A stretch of 60,653 nt of DNA from assembly GCA_001632435.1 (NCBI GenBank), contig KV424087.1, positions 1 to 60,653 of the forward strand, written 5' to 3'. The first letter of the stretch is position 1. Each line of letters starts with the position of its first letter. The notes below the pieces were generated by a model. That model was not told the origin of the DNA. It did no database searches and was given only the letters and a program-made list of their open reading frames with translations. Shown in pieces: positions 20,741 to 31,618 of the stretch. Position numbers and translations under genes: made by a program. The DNA is from Calocera cornea HHB12733 (taxonomy: Eukaryota > Basidiomycota > Dacrymycetes > Dacrymycetales > Dacrymycetaceae).

Positions 20741-22071
20741 TCACGGTCGTCTACGAGCGGTAGCCGCGACATAGTCCGGCGGCAATGTGGATTCATCATC
20801 CTCGTCGCCTTGCAAGAAGCCTGCGTCTTGCTCTCTCCGCGGTACGACTGTGTCATTGGTTGACGTTGGCCAGCTGGACTCGGAAGTTGCCGGATACACA
20901 GATGGGGATATCGGTAGCTCCGGAGCACGAACGTTGGGCTGTGCTGGTGCTTGTCGCTGTCGAGACCCCTTTGCATATCGCTCGCCTGTGTATCCCACAG
21001 GCGGAAGTGGCGGGGATTGTGCACTGTCGGTGGTAGTCTCGGTGAGAGCAGCGCGAGGAGAAGATGCGTAAGTGGCCGGAGCTATGTGCACGACTTGAGT
21101 CAGAAGCTGCTGTTCAAGGTAAAACATGATCACGCACCAGCTAATGAGTAGGGAGAGACTGCAGCGTTGTTGCCTCGAGGAGCCGGACCCAGGATAAATG
21201 TGTTAGCGTTCGCTTGAGGGACTGCTTCGTACTTCGACTCATAGGCAGATATGTCTGTAAGTCGCTTCCTTCGGTGCAGCATGCAGAAGAGCACTATTGC
21301 AATGATGGCGGCGAGCCCAGCGAGTCCACCTATGACACCTCCGGCAATTGCTCCAGCGTTGCTGTGCGACGAGGATGTACTCCCGGACGTCCCGGCCCCA
21401 ACTGAAGAGGACGGTGATCCTGTCGTTGAAGCTGAAGTGCTTTCAGAGCTGGATGGGCTTGACGATGTCGACGCTGTCGACGAAGAACTTGACGGAGGAG
21501 CTGCATGATGCGATCAGGATCACTCTACGGAAGAGCAATATGATGACGCACTAGCAGGGCTTATCAGCACGAACCGGTCCATCGTGATCTGCCCGTATGC
21601 ACCATTGGTTGCATTGCCGATGGTCGCCCTCTGATCGAACAGGTTGGCAATCGTCAAGTTGTGGACCGCATAGCTCAGGTCATATTTCGAGTACAGCAAG
21701 CGCGGTGGCTCGGTACCGTTCGTGGACGTGTTTAGCGCATCGATGCGATCGCCCAACGTCGAAGTCGGCGCACAGTCGAAACATATCGAGAAGAGGCCGC
21801 CATCAGACCGCTGATAGCCCCAGTACTCGAAACCGGTAGCAGGCTCTGCTCAACAGTGAGAAGATCGTTGGATTACTATAACGCGATACAACTCACGAGA
21901 GAAGGTATAGGTTATGAACGCCTGTGACAATCCAGTGGCATCCCCTCTGTCGAACTTCGCTTGGCCGTTCGTGGCTCCCGGTGCAGCGATTCCGAACCAA
22001 TCGCCGTTGGGTGCAAAGCCGATGTCCGGTGTTGTGCTCGGTACAGTCGTGTTTATCGTGCTCACCGCCAT
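20741..22071 (-). CDS. Single-pass membrane glycoprotein, cluster member 3
   Basis: Four exons (22071-21897, 21845-21552, 21500-21138, 21093-20741) give 394 residues. The ectodomain reads NTTVPSTTPDIGF, AFITYTF, PATGFEYWGYQRSDGG, LFSICFDC, STNGTEPPRLLYSKYDLSYA, HNLTIANLFDQRATI and GQITMDRFVL. A long Ser/Thr/Gly stalk leads to a membrane helix at about 207-231 (GGVIGGLAGLAAIIAIVLFC) followed by HRRKR. The tail ends REQDAGFLQGDE and STLPPDYVAATARRRP. The first three introns are phase 1, as in members 4 and 5, so exon shuffling or duplication within the cluster keeps frame. The alternative upstream start codons add sequence with no family match; ATG 22071 aligns with the other members. Function unknown. 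Confidence 0.86.
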
Positions 22072-22454
22072 AGAGCCGAGCGAGAAGGATGGAAAGAGGA
22101 AAGGAGGAGGCGGAGTGCGAAGGTGATGGGGGAGGAGGCTCTGCGCCGGCAATATGACATGTGGAAGCGGTCCACATAGTTGCAGAAGGGACTGAGAAGC
22201 GCGGCCAACTGAATGCCGAAGCAAAGGGTTCTAGGATCACAAGGTTGATGCTCTGAGCACCGAGGGATTCCTGATGTGGCACAGGAATGACGTTTCATGC
22301 ACCGCCCTCTGATTATTCTACTAAGACACTTTACTACAGAGCTACGGCAACTCGTCCAGCATCGGGAGTTAGAGAGAGGAAGTAGGAATGGTTAGTTGAA
22401 GGCAGAACAAATACACAATGTTGACACTTCGATCGCATGAAAGGGAAAACTGGC
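22072..22454. other. Intergenic spacer / promoter of cluster member 3
   Basis: A 383-bp spacer between tandem - strand genes. A stretch rich in GGAAGGAGG/AAGGA on the + strand (22080-22130) is a pyrimidine tract on the - strand just upstream of the start, as is common in fungal promoters. Nothing else is seen. Confidence 0.5.
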
Positions 22455-23853
22455 TCAAGCATCAGGCTGTCGCGGACGAGCCGTCGCTGCATGGTAGTCA
22501 GGTGGCAAGGTTTCAGGCTCCTCTTCCTCCAGCTCGTCGCCTTGGAGGAAGCCAGCATCTTGCTCCCTGCGAGGCGGCACCGTCTGCCCCGTCGGTCCAC
22601 TGTAGTCAGAGCTCGCAGGGTACAGAGAGGGTGAGGTGACCTCTGATGCCCGGGTGACAGGTTCCGCCGCCGGGTTGCGCGCGCCCTTCACTGGTCGAGC
22701 GGTGGCAACGGTGGCGACCGATGCCATCGTAGTTCCAGTCTCGCTTCTCTGCGGCAGAGGACGAGAGGCGCCGCCATATTCACTCGGCCCACTACTGGCG
22801 GAGGGACCCGAGGCATAGCCGACACCTGCGAAGTACCAGTCAGCCGAGGAATTCAGATTTTCCTGACTGTGCTACTCACCGGCCATTGGAGCTACTTGGG
22901 CTGCCATAGGTATCGATTGTACTGCGTGCGTCATCGGCATCGGCTGCATCAGATGTGCGGGCGCTTGCGGCGCGGAACCGAGGATGAAGGGCGTAACCGG
23001 GTTTGGCTGTACGAAGGAACCATCCTTCGCCTCAAACGGATGCTCTCCGCCGTTCATATCTTGTGGTGACCCGGTCTGTCTCCTCTTCCTGAAGAAGAAG
23101 AACCACAGCAATGCGAAGATAATCAACAACGCAGCAATCCCGCCAACAACTCCACCCGCGATCGCACCAGCGTTTCTATGCGAGGAGGAAGAGCCGTTGT
23201 TGCTGTTGGATGTTCCGGCACCAGCAGTTGGAGCTGCAGAATCCGAGCCAGTAGACGCCGGCGAGCTGGACGATGGTCCGCTGGAGCTGGGCGGAGCTAA
23301 GGAAATGAGGTTAACCCTTCCATAGTAGACCGCGGAACAGATCACTCACTAGAAGGTGCAAATAGAACGAATCGATCGATACTCATTTGGCCGAACGACC
23401 CGCTGGTGGTGGGCGGGGGAGTCCGTGTGTCAAAGAGGTTGGCAATTGTCAGGTTGTGGATCGCGTAGGTCAAGTTGTAGGTGGAGTACAACAGGCGGGG
23501 AGATTCGGTCCCATTCGTAGAGGTGTTCAGGTAGTCGACTCGAATACCACCCGTGGATGTCGCGGGGCAGTCAAAACAGATCGAAGCCAATCCATGGTCA
23601 GACCGCTGATAACCCCACCACTCGACGCCGGTGATGGGTTCTGCGAATCGATCAGTTTCGGTACAAGATAGCGGAAAGCAGATGGCTCACGGGAGGCAGC
23701 ATAGTTGATGAACGCGGCCGCAAACGCGTTGTCGAAGTAGGCAGCACCACCTATTGCGCCTGGACCTATATCGATCCCCCACACACTGGTTGGGGTGTAC
23801 GATATGCTCGAGTCTGTGCTAGGTACGGTTGTGTTTAAGAGATCGCCAGACAT
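22455..23853 (-). CDS. Single-pass membrane glycoprotein, cluster member 4
   Basis: Four exons (23853-23691, 23640-23350, 23296-22880, 22825-22455) give 413 residues. The ectodomain has LLNTTVPSTDSSISYTPTSV, AFINYAA, GVEWWGYQRSDHGLASICFD, LNTSTNGTESPRLLYSTYNL, AIHNLTIANLFDTRT and GQMSIDRFVL. The stalk is rich in Ser/Pro/Thr/Asn. The membrane helix is at about 195-220 (GGVVGGIAALLIIFALLWFF) and is followed by FFRKRR. A tail with PNPVTPFILG, shared with member 5, ends REQDAGFLQGDELEEEEPET and LPPDYHAATARPR. The YWGYQRSDGG motif is altered to WWGYQRSDHG and the GDR step after CFDC to GGIR, so its binding surface has probably diverged. A TATA-like GCATATACTG lies about 100 bp upstream. Confidence 0.86.
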
Positions 23854-24601
23854 GATGGGATTCGCAGTCCTCGCAGAGGCTCAACCAGGCGTGAATGAAC
23901 GGGGGAAGTGGGGACGGTGGGGAAGACGGCTGCGTCCGCGCCTGGGACGGCGATGCAGTATATGCATGGGTGGGTGCATGCAGTCCGGTCGTGCTATGGT
24001 TCTCTGTAACTCAACGCATCAAGGCGGTAGCGGCCGCGGAGAGGGTGGGCCGACGGGGGTTTTGAATTGCACCGGGTCAAGTCCATTCAGTGGACCCTCA
24101 TGGTTACCCAGCCCTCTTTGCAGTGATTCGCGCCTGCACCGCTCTTACCAATAAACCAACCAGTCGCTTGGCCAGCGCTCCGCTTGGCCACCGCGCGCTC
24201 TTCCACACAGAAAACTTGCGCATATATGATCGCAGCAGCCGATCACTCTTCCTCCGCACCTTCTGCCCGAGGCAGACGTGCTCGCGCCCGGTGGTCCTAT
24301 GAAGTCTGTTCCTTATGCCCCAGTTCGTCCACCAAGCAGTAAATATCAATTCGCAAGGTCCGCAGACGCAACTTCTACGTGGCTGCGGGTCGACCAAGTT
24401 ACCCTCGCCTGATAGTTCGTTGTGAATCTGTTCCTCGAAGACATGGCACAATCCAGGGGCAAATGACTGTAGACGTCAAGAACATGCATTACAACAGAAA
24501 CCAAGAGAAACCCGAAATAGAACTAAGAAATAGAACTGAGAAATGTCAGGGAGCGTAAGGGGTGGTTTAGTGTACAGTGCTGTTTGTGTTTTTGGGAGTT
24601 A
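23854..24601. other. Intergenic spacer
   Basis: 750 bp between tandem cluster members 4 and 5, both on the - strand. It holds the member 4 promoter. No gene or RNA is supported. Confidence 0.5.
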
Positions 24602-25944
24602 TCAAAGGCCCTCTGCTCGCCGGCGAGCAGTAGCAGCATCATAATCAGGAGGCAGAGTGTCGGGCTCCTCGCCAGCCAAGAAGCCAGCGTCTTGTTCCCT
24701 ACGAGGCGTAACCGTTGCGTAGCCAGAAGTCGGCCCGCTGGCTTCGGACGTTGTAGGGTAGACGCTTGGCGACACTGGGAGATCGGATGCTCGCACCACG
24801 GGGGCGTCTGACATATTACGCGCGCCCTTCGGTCGTGGGGCGGCGGCAGCAGCGACTGCGGCGGGCAGAGGACGAGCACCTCCGGATTCGTTCGGGTCGA
24901 TAGCGGATGGGCCAGAGCTGCTAGAAGCTGCGATAATTGTTAGCTTATGCCAGGACGCGCTACTAAACTCGACTCACCAGCAGGCCAGTACGCATGATTG
25001 GCATATCCAGTCTGTGGTGCCGCAGACGCCGTTCCCAGGATGAACGGAGCGATGGGATTGCCCTCCAGAGCCGACCCGTCTTTGGGCTCATAGCTGCCCG
25101 AGCCCTGCTCGGCGTTCATATCGACAGTATTGACTTGCTGGTTCCGCTTCCTGAAGAAGAAGAACCACAGGAGCAACGCGACGATGACAAGTGCAGCAAC
25201 ACCTCCAACGACACCGCCAGCGATCGCGCCGGTGTTGCTCCCCGAACTGCCTGATTGCCCGTTGCCGCCGGCAGCAGCAGCAGAGGGAGAACTGCTTGGT
25301 GAGGAAGATGATGCGCTCGTGGGCCCCGCTGTGGAGGAAGCCTGGGAGCTGGATGTTGTAGGCGGTGCTGGGATGATGATCAGCACCGCAGTCCCATTAA
25401 TGAGGTGCGTGAAAACTCACTCGCAGGGGTGATTAGCACGAAGCGATCAAGGCTCATCTGACCATAGGCACCTGTGGTCGAATTGTCGATTGTCGCGCGT
25501 GAGTCGAACAAATTGGCGATAGTCACATTGTGTATCGCGTAGCTCAGATCGTACTTCGAGTAGAGCAGCCTCGGTGGCTCGTTCCCGTTCGTAGACTTGT
25601 TCAAAGCATCGATGCGATCGCCGAGCGTGTAGGTGGGCGGGCAATCGAAGCAGATCGAGAACAGGCCACCGTCGGACCGCTGAAAGCCCCAGTACTGAAA
25701 CCCAGTAGCTGGCTCTGTTTCTTGTTCAGCAACCTGTCCAAGACGGTATGCGATGAGCCGGCTTACGACTGAAGGTATACGTGATGAATGCGTTGGATCC
25801 CCCGTTGAGAGCGTCCCCGATGAGGAACTCGGACTGCCCGTTTGTCGAACCGTTTGCTGCTACGGGTATCCAAGCGTCGGTCGGGCTGTAAGTGATGCCA
25901 CTGGTTGTGCTAGGCACGGTAGTGTTGACCGTCTGGTCAGACAT
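24602..25944 (-). CDS. Single-pass membrane glycoprotein, cluster member 5
   Basis: Four exons (25944-25767, 25714-25421, 25367-24978, 24927-24602) give 395 residues. The ectodomain has NTTVPSTTSGITYSPTDAW, AFITYTF, PATGFQYWGFQRSDGG, LFSICFDC, LNKSTNGNEPPRLLYSKYDL, SYAIHNVTIANLFDSRATI and GQMSLDRFVL. The stalk is Ser/Ala/Gly-rich. The membrane helix at about 205-229 (GGVVGGVAALVIVALLLWFF) is followed by FFRKRN, nearly identical to member 4. The tail contains PIAPFILGTA and ends REQDAGFLAGEE, DTLPPDYDAATARRR. Members 4 and 5 look like the most recent duplicates in membrane and tail regions, while ectodomains differ more. Function unknown; same alternatives as for member 1. Confidence 0.87.
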
Positions 25945-26890
25945 TGCTCAGGGACTCGTGGTGGTGTCGAGTTCGTCGTCTCGCTGCAAGATACGGACGT
26001 CCAGGAGGCTGCCTGGTGATGGTTGGAGGGTGGGGAGAAGGAAGGCCTCTTCAAGTCTGATTGCCTGGCGCATTGTATAGCAATTGAATGGGGGGTTGAT
26101 GGGCCGGGGAGGTCTGGCCGGAACTAGCTCCGGGAAGCGGGTGTGAAGAGCACAGGTACGGGAACACGCGTGCGATGTGCGGAGCGAGGAGACCTCCGAC
26201 ACCCTTTCAACCCTCACTGCCCCCCCCGCCCTTGGCCAGGCTTTCCAGGTGTCGTCCATATCCTCGTGCTGCCCCTTGCAACCCACAACCGCACACCATC
26301 GTCTCATCGCATCATGCTGTGGTCCTGACAACCGACACTACGGCAGATTCAGGAACACACTCCTCTTCATCGTCCAGTGCTTTCTGGATCGCTGCTCTCC
26401 CGGGGTCTTGAGACTGACCCTCCGCAATTTCCCCCCTTGACGGGACTTTCTCGTCCCTTCCCGGCGGAATGCACCGCCCGATCATCAGAAGGCCGAACAA
26501 CGTGCTTCCCTCGTTAATTTTGGCCTGTCGCTCCTTCGTTAGCAAAATCGCCTAAACCTCGCCTGATGAAGCCTCCCAAACTTCGCATACGACCTTTTTA
26601 CAAGCGGCCGCTTTGAGGTTCGTCCAAGAGAAACAGCCCAAGTCTTACAGGATCTTATCTCTTGCCGAGTGTTCCCTGACTCACACTCATACTTCGGGCA
26701 TTTCCATTCATGAGCGTGCATGGTTGATAAGGAGGTCTTCCGTTGACTGCACGGGCATGTGTCATCCATATTGAGTGCGGAGTGCAAGTATATTGCAGTA
26801 GATAGTAGTATCACACAGTAGCTGTAATGCAGGATATCAATAGCTGAAAAGGGTCTTCAAAACTGCCCGGAGTCCGTCCTAGTTTCACGA
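25945..26890. other. Intergenic, no gene seen
   Basis: About 950 bp between the start of cluster member 5 and the stop of the second fucosyltransferase-like gene. A GCTATACAAT string near 26075 could serve as TATA element for member 5. A 91-codon Cys-containing open frame (26539-26814, -) has no recognisable features. Confidence 0.45.
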
Positions 26891-29041
26891 TCACTCCACC
26901 ACCGTCGTACGAGGATCCCACCCATTCACGGCGCGCAGATTCAGCACGCCACCCGCGACGGAGCTTGCCCCATACCCATGAAAATACGCCGCTCGGGCCA
27001 TCACGTGTTGCTCGGCGAGACCAAGGATATCTGTGATAAGTAGGGGCCAGCCTACAATATTACGGTCCTCTGGTTTCAGGAGGTCCATGATCAGAACACC
27101 TCCCTGCGAACGAATATAATCGAGAGCCTCGGGATCACGTTCGTCCGTTGCGATGTAGAACCTGCAGGAACGAATCAGACGATCAGAAGCGGTTGCTAGA
27201 TACATGCAGGCTCACGGGTCGTCTGCGAGAGGGATCTCTCCCTCAAATAGAGCAGGATTCAGGTGCGCATCGGGTATATCGAACGTATGTGCTTGCTGGC
27301 CGTCACGAATATCGTGCCAGACCTGAGGTGCACGGCTCAGCTTCGTCTTGACCGTCTTCACATGTTTCTCCAAGCTGTTTTCAGTCCAGCCATAAGTAAC
27401 GACTGGAGAGGCTGGCGTTAGCCTGGTCATCCGCAGGGGACAATGCTGACTCACAGTCACCACGGCGGAGGTGAGCCGCTCTCCACATCCTGCCGCCAGT
27501 CCGCTCGCGCATGCGTTCATCCACCCGGTCCGCGAGCGCCGCCAAGTTAGGCAGGGAGCGAAGATTGTATAAAACAGTGCGGGTGAAATATTGCATGTTT
27601 CCGACACTTGTGAAGCGAAGGTTGCCCTAGAACCAGTTCAGCAAAGCAGATACAGCCGCTTGAACAATACGCACCGGCTTCCTGTACAGATGGACTTCCC
27701 CCTCCAGATGGACAACTTCGTCGGTCCATGTGCCGAAGTCTTCCAGCATGCCATGTACTTCATGCATCCGAGCTACCTGCTTGATAGGGGTGACAACACT
27801 CTTGATCAGGTCAAAGCCTCTCCTGAAACAGATGTTAGCACAACGCATGCGCTCCAGCTAAAACTCACGTACGATCCCTCATAAGTATGCAACACTTCAA
27901 ATCCAGCCGCACGTAAGAACAGCTCGGTGCTCTCGTCGTCGTTGGCATCCAGCTGCATGCCCTGCAGCGCCTTCTGGACAGGGAGCCAATCCACAACATT
28001 CGTCTGACTGCCCGCAATGATACCCTCGACCTTCTCCTTCACTTGCTCTCGCACTTCCCAGGCGCGTGCGGATGCTGCATCTGACTCGTCGAGGGCGAAT
28101 GGCGGGCGCTGCTGGTCAACGCGGATGACGTCAGGCGGGTCCCACCACGAGTTGGGGATGGCTCGGGAAGGCATGTGATAGGTGTTGTCGCTCCACTGAC
28201 CATTACCCTGCTCGATGTCGGGAGATAGGTTGTGAAGTTTGAGATATTCGCCCATGGTCACCACGGCGTGCGTCTCTCGTAGGTGGGACAGATCGATCAT
28301 CATCTACAGCTAGTGTGAGCAATGCCACAAGACCGCATGAATCCGTGTATACGCACCCCAATGGGGATCTTCCATCCCATCTGCTTCTCTATCGGCCATG
28401 CTCGCCACTCGTCCCAGCCGATGGCATCTCCTCGGTTGACCATCTCCACGAACGCCGCGCACACGTTCAGTGCGAACTCGCACTGTCTTGCGTACACGAA
28501 AGAGGGTATGATGAGTGTTCGGTTCATCAACCCAGCTTGCAGGAGCCCAGCTTCGATGATGTATCGGATCTGACATGGCATCTGATCAGGACGCTGGATG
28601 AATAATGACTTGGTGGGGGCTGCTCACATTATTCCAGCCCAGCCACAAACTGTAATCACGCGCATAGTAACCCCTCGTCCCATCCACCATGATCTGCAAC
28701 CGCTCCAAAGGCCATTCCTCGGCCGTCTCTTGGACGATGGGGTATGCCGGCGCGGGTCGGCAGTCCTCCAGCGCGCCTGGTGACCCACCCGAGACGACGG
28801 ATCCACCATAGACCGAGTCTGATGTCGATGGCAGACCCCACGTCGGCGTGCTCGACGTCCATCGTGGACCGAACACTTGGTGCAGAATAAGAATGAGTAG
28901 TAGAACGCCCCCCACGTAGATGCCGATTCGTCGACGGGCAGGGGTGAGCCATGCCAGGCGCCGTTTTGATCGAGGCGTGCTCGGAGGGTAAGCGGTCGTC
29001 GGTAAGACAAGAGGCTCTTCCGCCTCGTCGTGTTGTGCCAT
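26891..29041 (-). CDS. Fucosyltransferase-like type II membrane protein, copy 2
   Basis: Paralogue of 15951-18059. Seven exons (29041-28628, 28569-28357, 28303-27873, 27822-27675, 27626-27455, 27402-27216, 27161-26891) give 611 residues. Exons 2, 4, 5, 6 and 7 have exactly the same lengths (213, 148, 172, 187 and 271 nt) as in copy 1. The signal anchor is IGIYVGGVLLLILILHQVFG. The luminal part keeps DYSLWLGWNN, NRTLIIPSFVYARQCEF, HGNGQWSDNTY-like GNGQWSDNTYHM, and AAHLRRGDF with Asp459. The C-terminal domain carries FYIATDERDPEALDYI and LNLRAVNGWDPR. Expected to be a Golgi glycosyltransferase using GDP-fucose or a related donor. The exon 2 acceptor at 28570 is preferred over a CAG 12 bp upstream because it aligns with copy 1. 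The two copies bracket four of the five glycoprotein genes of the cluster in opposite orientation. Confidence 0.88.
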
Positions 29042-29650
29042 TGCGCTCTACCGGCAGTGAGGTGGGGTATTCAAGCCAGTATACAGCGCCCTAGTAGTGG
29101 AACTGGTTGGTCGAGGCAAGACGGTATAGCTGTCCAGTGTAGTCACTGTGAGAGGTGGATTTCTGCGCGTTAGAAGCAGGCGTTGCACAGGATTGACCCC
29201 GTAACTCACATGCGCCACACCCACAGTAGGGGTCTTCGCGCATCGATCAGCCTCATGGACCCCCCGCCTGACGACCTCACACAAGAACGGGCGGGTACGG
29301 TTGATGGTCAGTCGCGCTCTGAGCGCCCACAATACAGCTCGATGCAGCTCAGCCGCCCATTCACGGCAGATATCGCGCTCCCCCGGACGTTACACCGATG
29401 TCGTCAGCGGCTCGGTCCGTAATGAGATCCCTGAGCAGACCCGGCACTCCACTGTGACTGACTGCGCATGTCCGCCGCGCCACAGACATTCAAGTCTGGC
29501 CCAATTATCCGCTATCCACCACATTTGGCTTGCCGCGAAAGGCAGCAGAGCCAAAGGTGACCGATGCACGTCGCCGTCGTCGGCATTCTCTCTGCCGGGA
29601 TCCAACCGGCAAGATAGTACAGGGCTTTGCATCCGCCTTCTAACCTGGGG
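29042..29650. other. Divergent promoter region
   Basis: About 650 bp between divergently transcribed genes (fucosyltransferase-like copy 2 on -, amidohydrolase on +). No coding feature is supported. Confidence 0.5.
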
Positions 29651-29657
29651 TATATAG
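29651..29657 (+). promoter_or_regulatory. TATA box candidate for the amidohydrolase gene
   Basis: TATATAG lies 45 bp upstream of the chosen ATG at 29696, well placed if the 5' leader is short. Confidence 0.5.
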
Positions 29658-29695
29658 GCTATCAACAACCTCTTGGAAGATCGGCCAGCGAGTCA

Positions 29696-31337
29696 ATGAC
29701 CCAGACACTCGCTCCAGCTTACGCGAACTCTAGCTCCAAGACCATGCTGCTGATCTGCTCGAACGTATTCGACCCCAATGTCAAGGGGCTGGCGGCGGAT
29801 CAGACCATCGTAGTCGATGAGACGTCGGGCCTGATTGCCGATGTCCGCAGCACGACCGAGAGCGATCTCAAGGCGGACAAGCTCATCGATCTGCGCGGGA
29901 TGACTGTGCTGCCTGGCTTTGGAGATGCTCACGTACATCGTATGCTTGTTCTGGCGGAGTTCTGGAATGTATCTCAGGCAAGATCGTCTTCGTAGTGTTC
30001 CTGCACCCCTACTCCGAGATCTCGTGGATGGACCAAGTCACCAAGCAGACCATCACCGAGCGAACTGTGCGCGCTGTCAACCACTCCAAGGCGACTCTCA
30101 TGGCCGGTTTCACCGCCGTCCGGTTTGTACCCGCCTAATCTCTGGTGTATTCTTGCTCATGCGTCGCTTTGAAGGGATCTTGGAACTGAAGGAGCACTTG
30201 ATGCGGACCTTGCGCTGAGGAAATGTATCTCTACACCGGTATCACTCATCCCCGGACCTCGGTACTATTGCGTCACACGAGCAATCGTCTCAACCGGATC
30301 TTATGGTATTGAAGTCTCTTCTGAACCTCGCTCAATGCTGAGAGTATTGCAGGGCCGAAGGGCGAGCTCAACCCGAGCGCCAACAATGTCGATGGTGCGA
30401 TGGGTGCCGATGTCGCGGACGGTCTCGAGGAGTGCCGCAAGGCTGTGAGGCGGCAAGTTGGTGCTGGTGCGGACTGGATCAAGGTGATTAGCTCCCAAAA
30501 GTTCCGAATGAGAGAAGCTGATTGGCGTCAATAGATCTACGCAGGTACTTGGACGAAGAATCCTGCCCCCGCTTCTGCTAACAGTGTTTAGATTACGGCT
30601 TCCGATCACGTATGGGGGCGATTGCTCCCAAGATTGCTGTTGCAAATCGGCCGCTGTGGGCTGAAGAAGAAATGAAGATGATGATCGACACTGCTCACGC
30701 CCTTGGGGTACGCGTCGCCGCCCACGCCTCCCTCGCCGAGTCCATCAAGGTGGTCGCCCGGCTGGGTGTCGACACCGTTGAGCATGGTTATGAAGCGGAC
30801 CAGGAAGCACTCGATGCGATGGCAAAGTACGGCACAATCTGGGTGCCAACCCTCGGTGCTTATTACACGATGAGGAGCGCGGGCAACGACTGGAAGTGGC
30901 AAAAGGCACAGGCGACGTTCAAGAAGGGCCTTGCGACCAAGGGCCTGAAGATCGCGGTCGGAGGCGATACCGGTGTCTTCTCTCATGGTCAGAACTGCTT
31001 GGAGATGCAGCTGATGCACCAGATGGGCATGCCTTGGAAGGATGTTCTGCATGCGGCTACCATCGTTTCGTGGGAGGCCATCCGCGGGATGGAGTTCCAT
31101 GGCGAAGAAAGCGAGGCGAACCTCGAGATACTCGTCAAGGCTGCGCAGTCGAGCTCCGCCGAGAAGTATGGCGACAACGCTCTCCCCTTCGGGAACCTCA
31201 GGCCCGGTTATGCGGCCGACATTATTGCCACTAGTGGCGATCTCGAAAACGCATTTGACGAGGCGATCGAGCCGAAAAAGATCGAATTTGTTATGAAGGG
31301 CGGGAAGGTGTACAAGCCAGAGGGTCAGGCGGTGTGA
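29696..31337 (+). CDS. Metal-dependent amidohydrolase (imidazolonepropionase/Xaa-Pro dipeptidase-like)
   Basis: A cytosolic amidohydrolase-superfamily TIM-barrel enzyme hydrolysing an amide or peptide-like bond; substrate unknown. Six exons (29696-29939, 29996-30122, 30175-30305, 30353-30483, 30535-30544, 30592-31337) give 462 residues. Metal ligands fit the subtype with a carboxylated lysine: H79 and H81 in DAHVH, K211 in DWIKIYAD, H259 in RVAAHA, H279 in TVEHG and D340 in GGDTG. Other landmarks are RDLGTEGA, IPGPRYYCVTRAIVSTGSYG and PNIDG-like ANNVDG. The C-terminal strand is KKIEFVMKGGKVY. The fifth exon is only 10 nt and is flanked by two short introns. Related fungal proteins include ochratoxinase-like amidases, so detoxification of an amide is one possibility. 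No adjacent gene suggests a pathway. Confidence 0.92.
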
Positions 31338-31618
31338 CATGTGTGATGTCAAGTAGTCAAAACGACAGAGTGCTATCTGTATGGGTTGAGGGTGACAAGG
31401 ATATTGAGTAGCCGCATTGTTGTCACAAGGGCAGTGTGCCAGTGCTACATCAAAGTACGGCCCTGATAAGGGACAGGAAGTTGAAGATAGCGGGAGCAGA
31501 AAGGGTCGCGTCGGTTGTCCTTTGCACGCGTGCCGAAAGGCGCATACAACCAGCTCAGGGTTGTGCACCCGACCGGTCCTGAGGCCAACATCCTCCTCCC
31601 TTGGTCCGGCCCACCACC

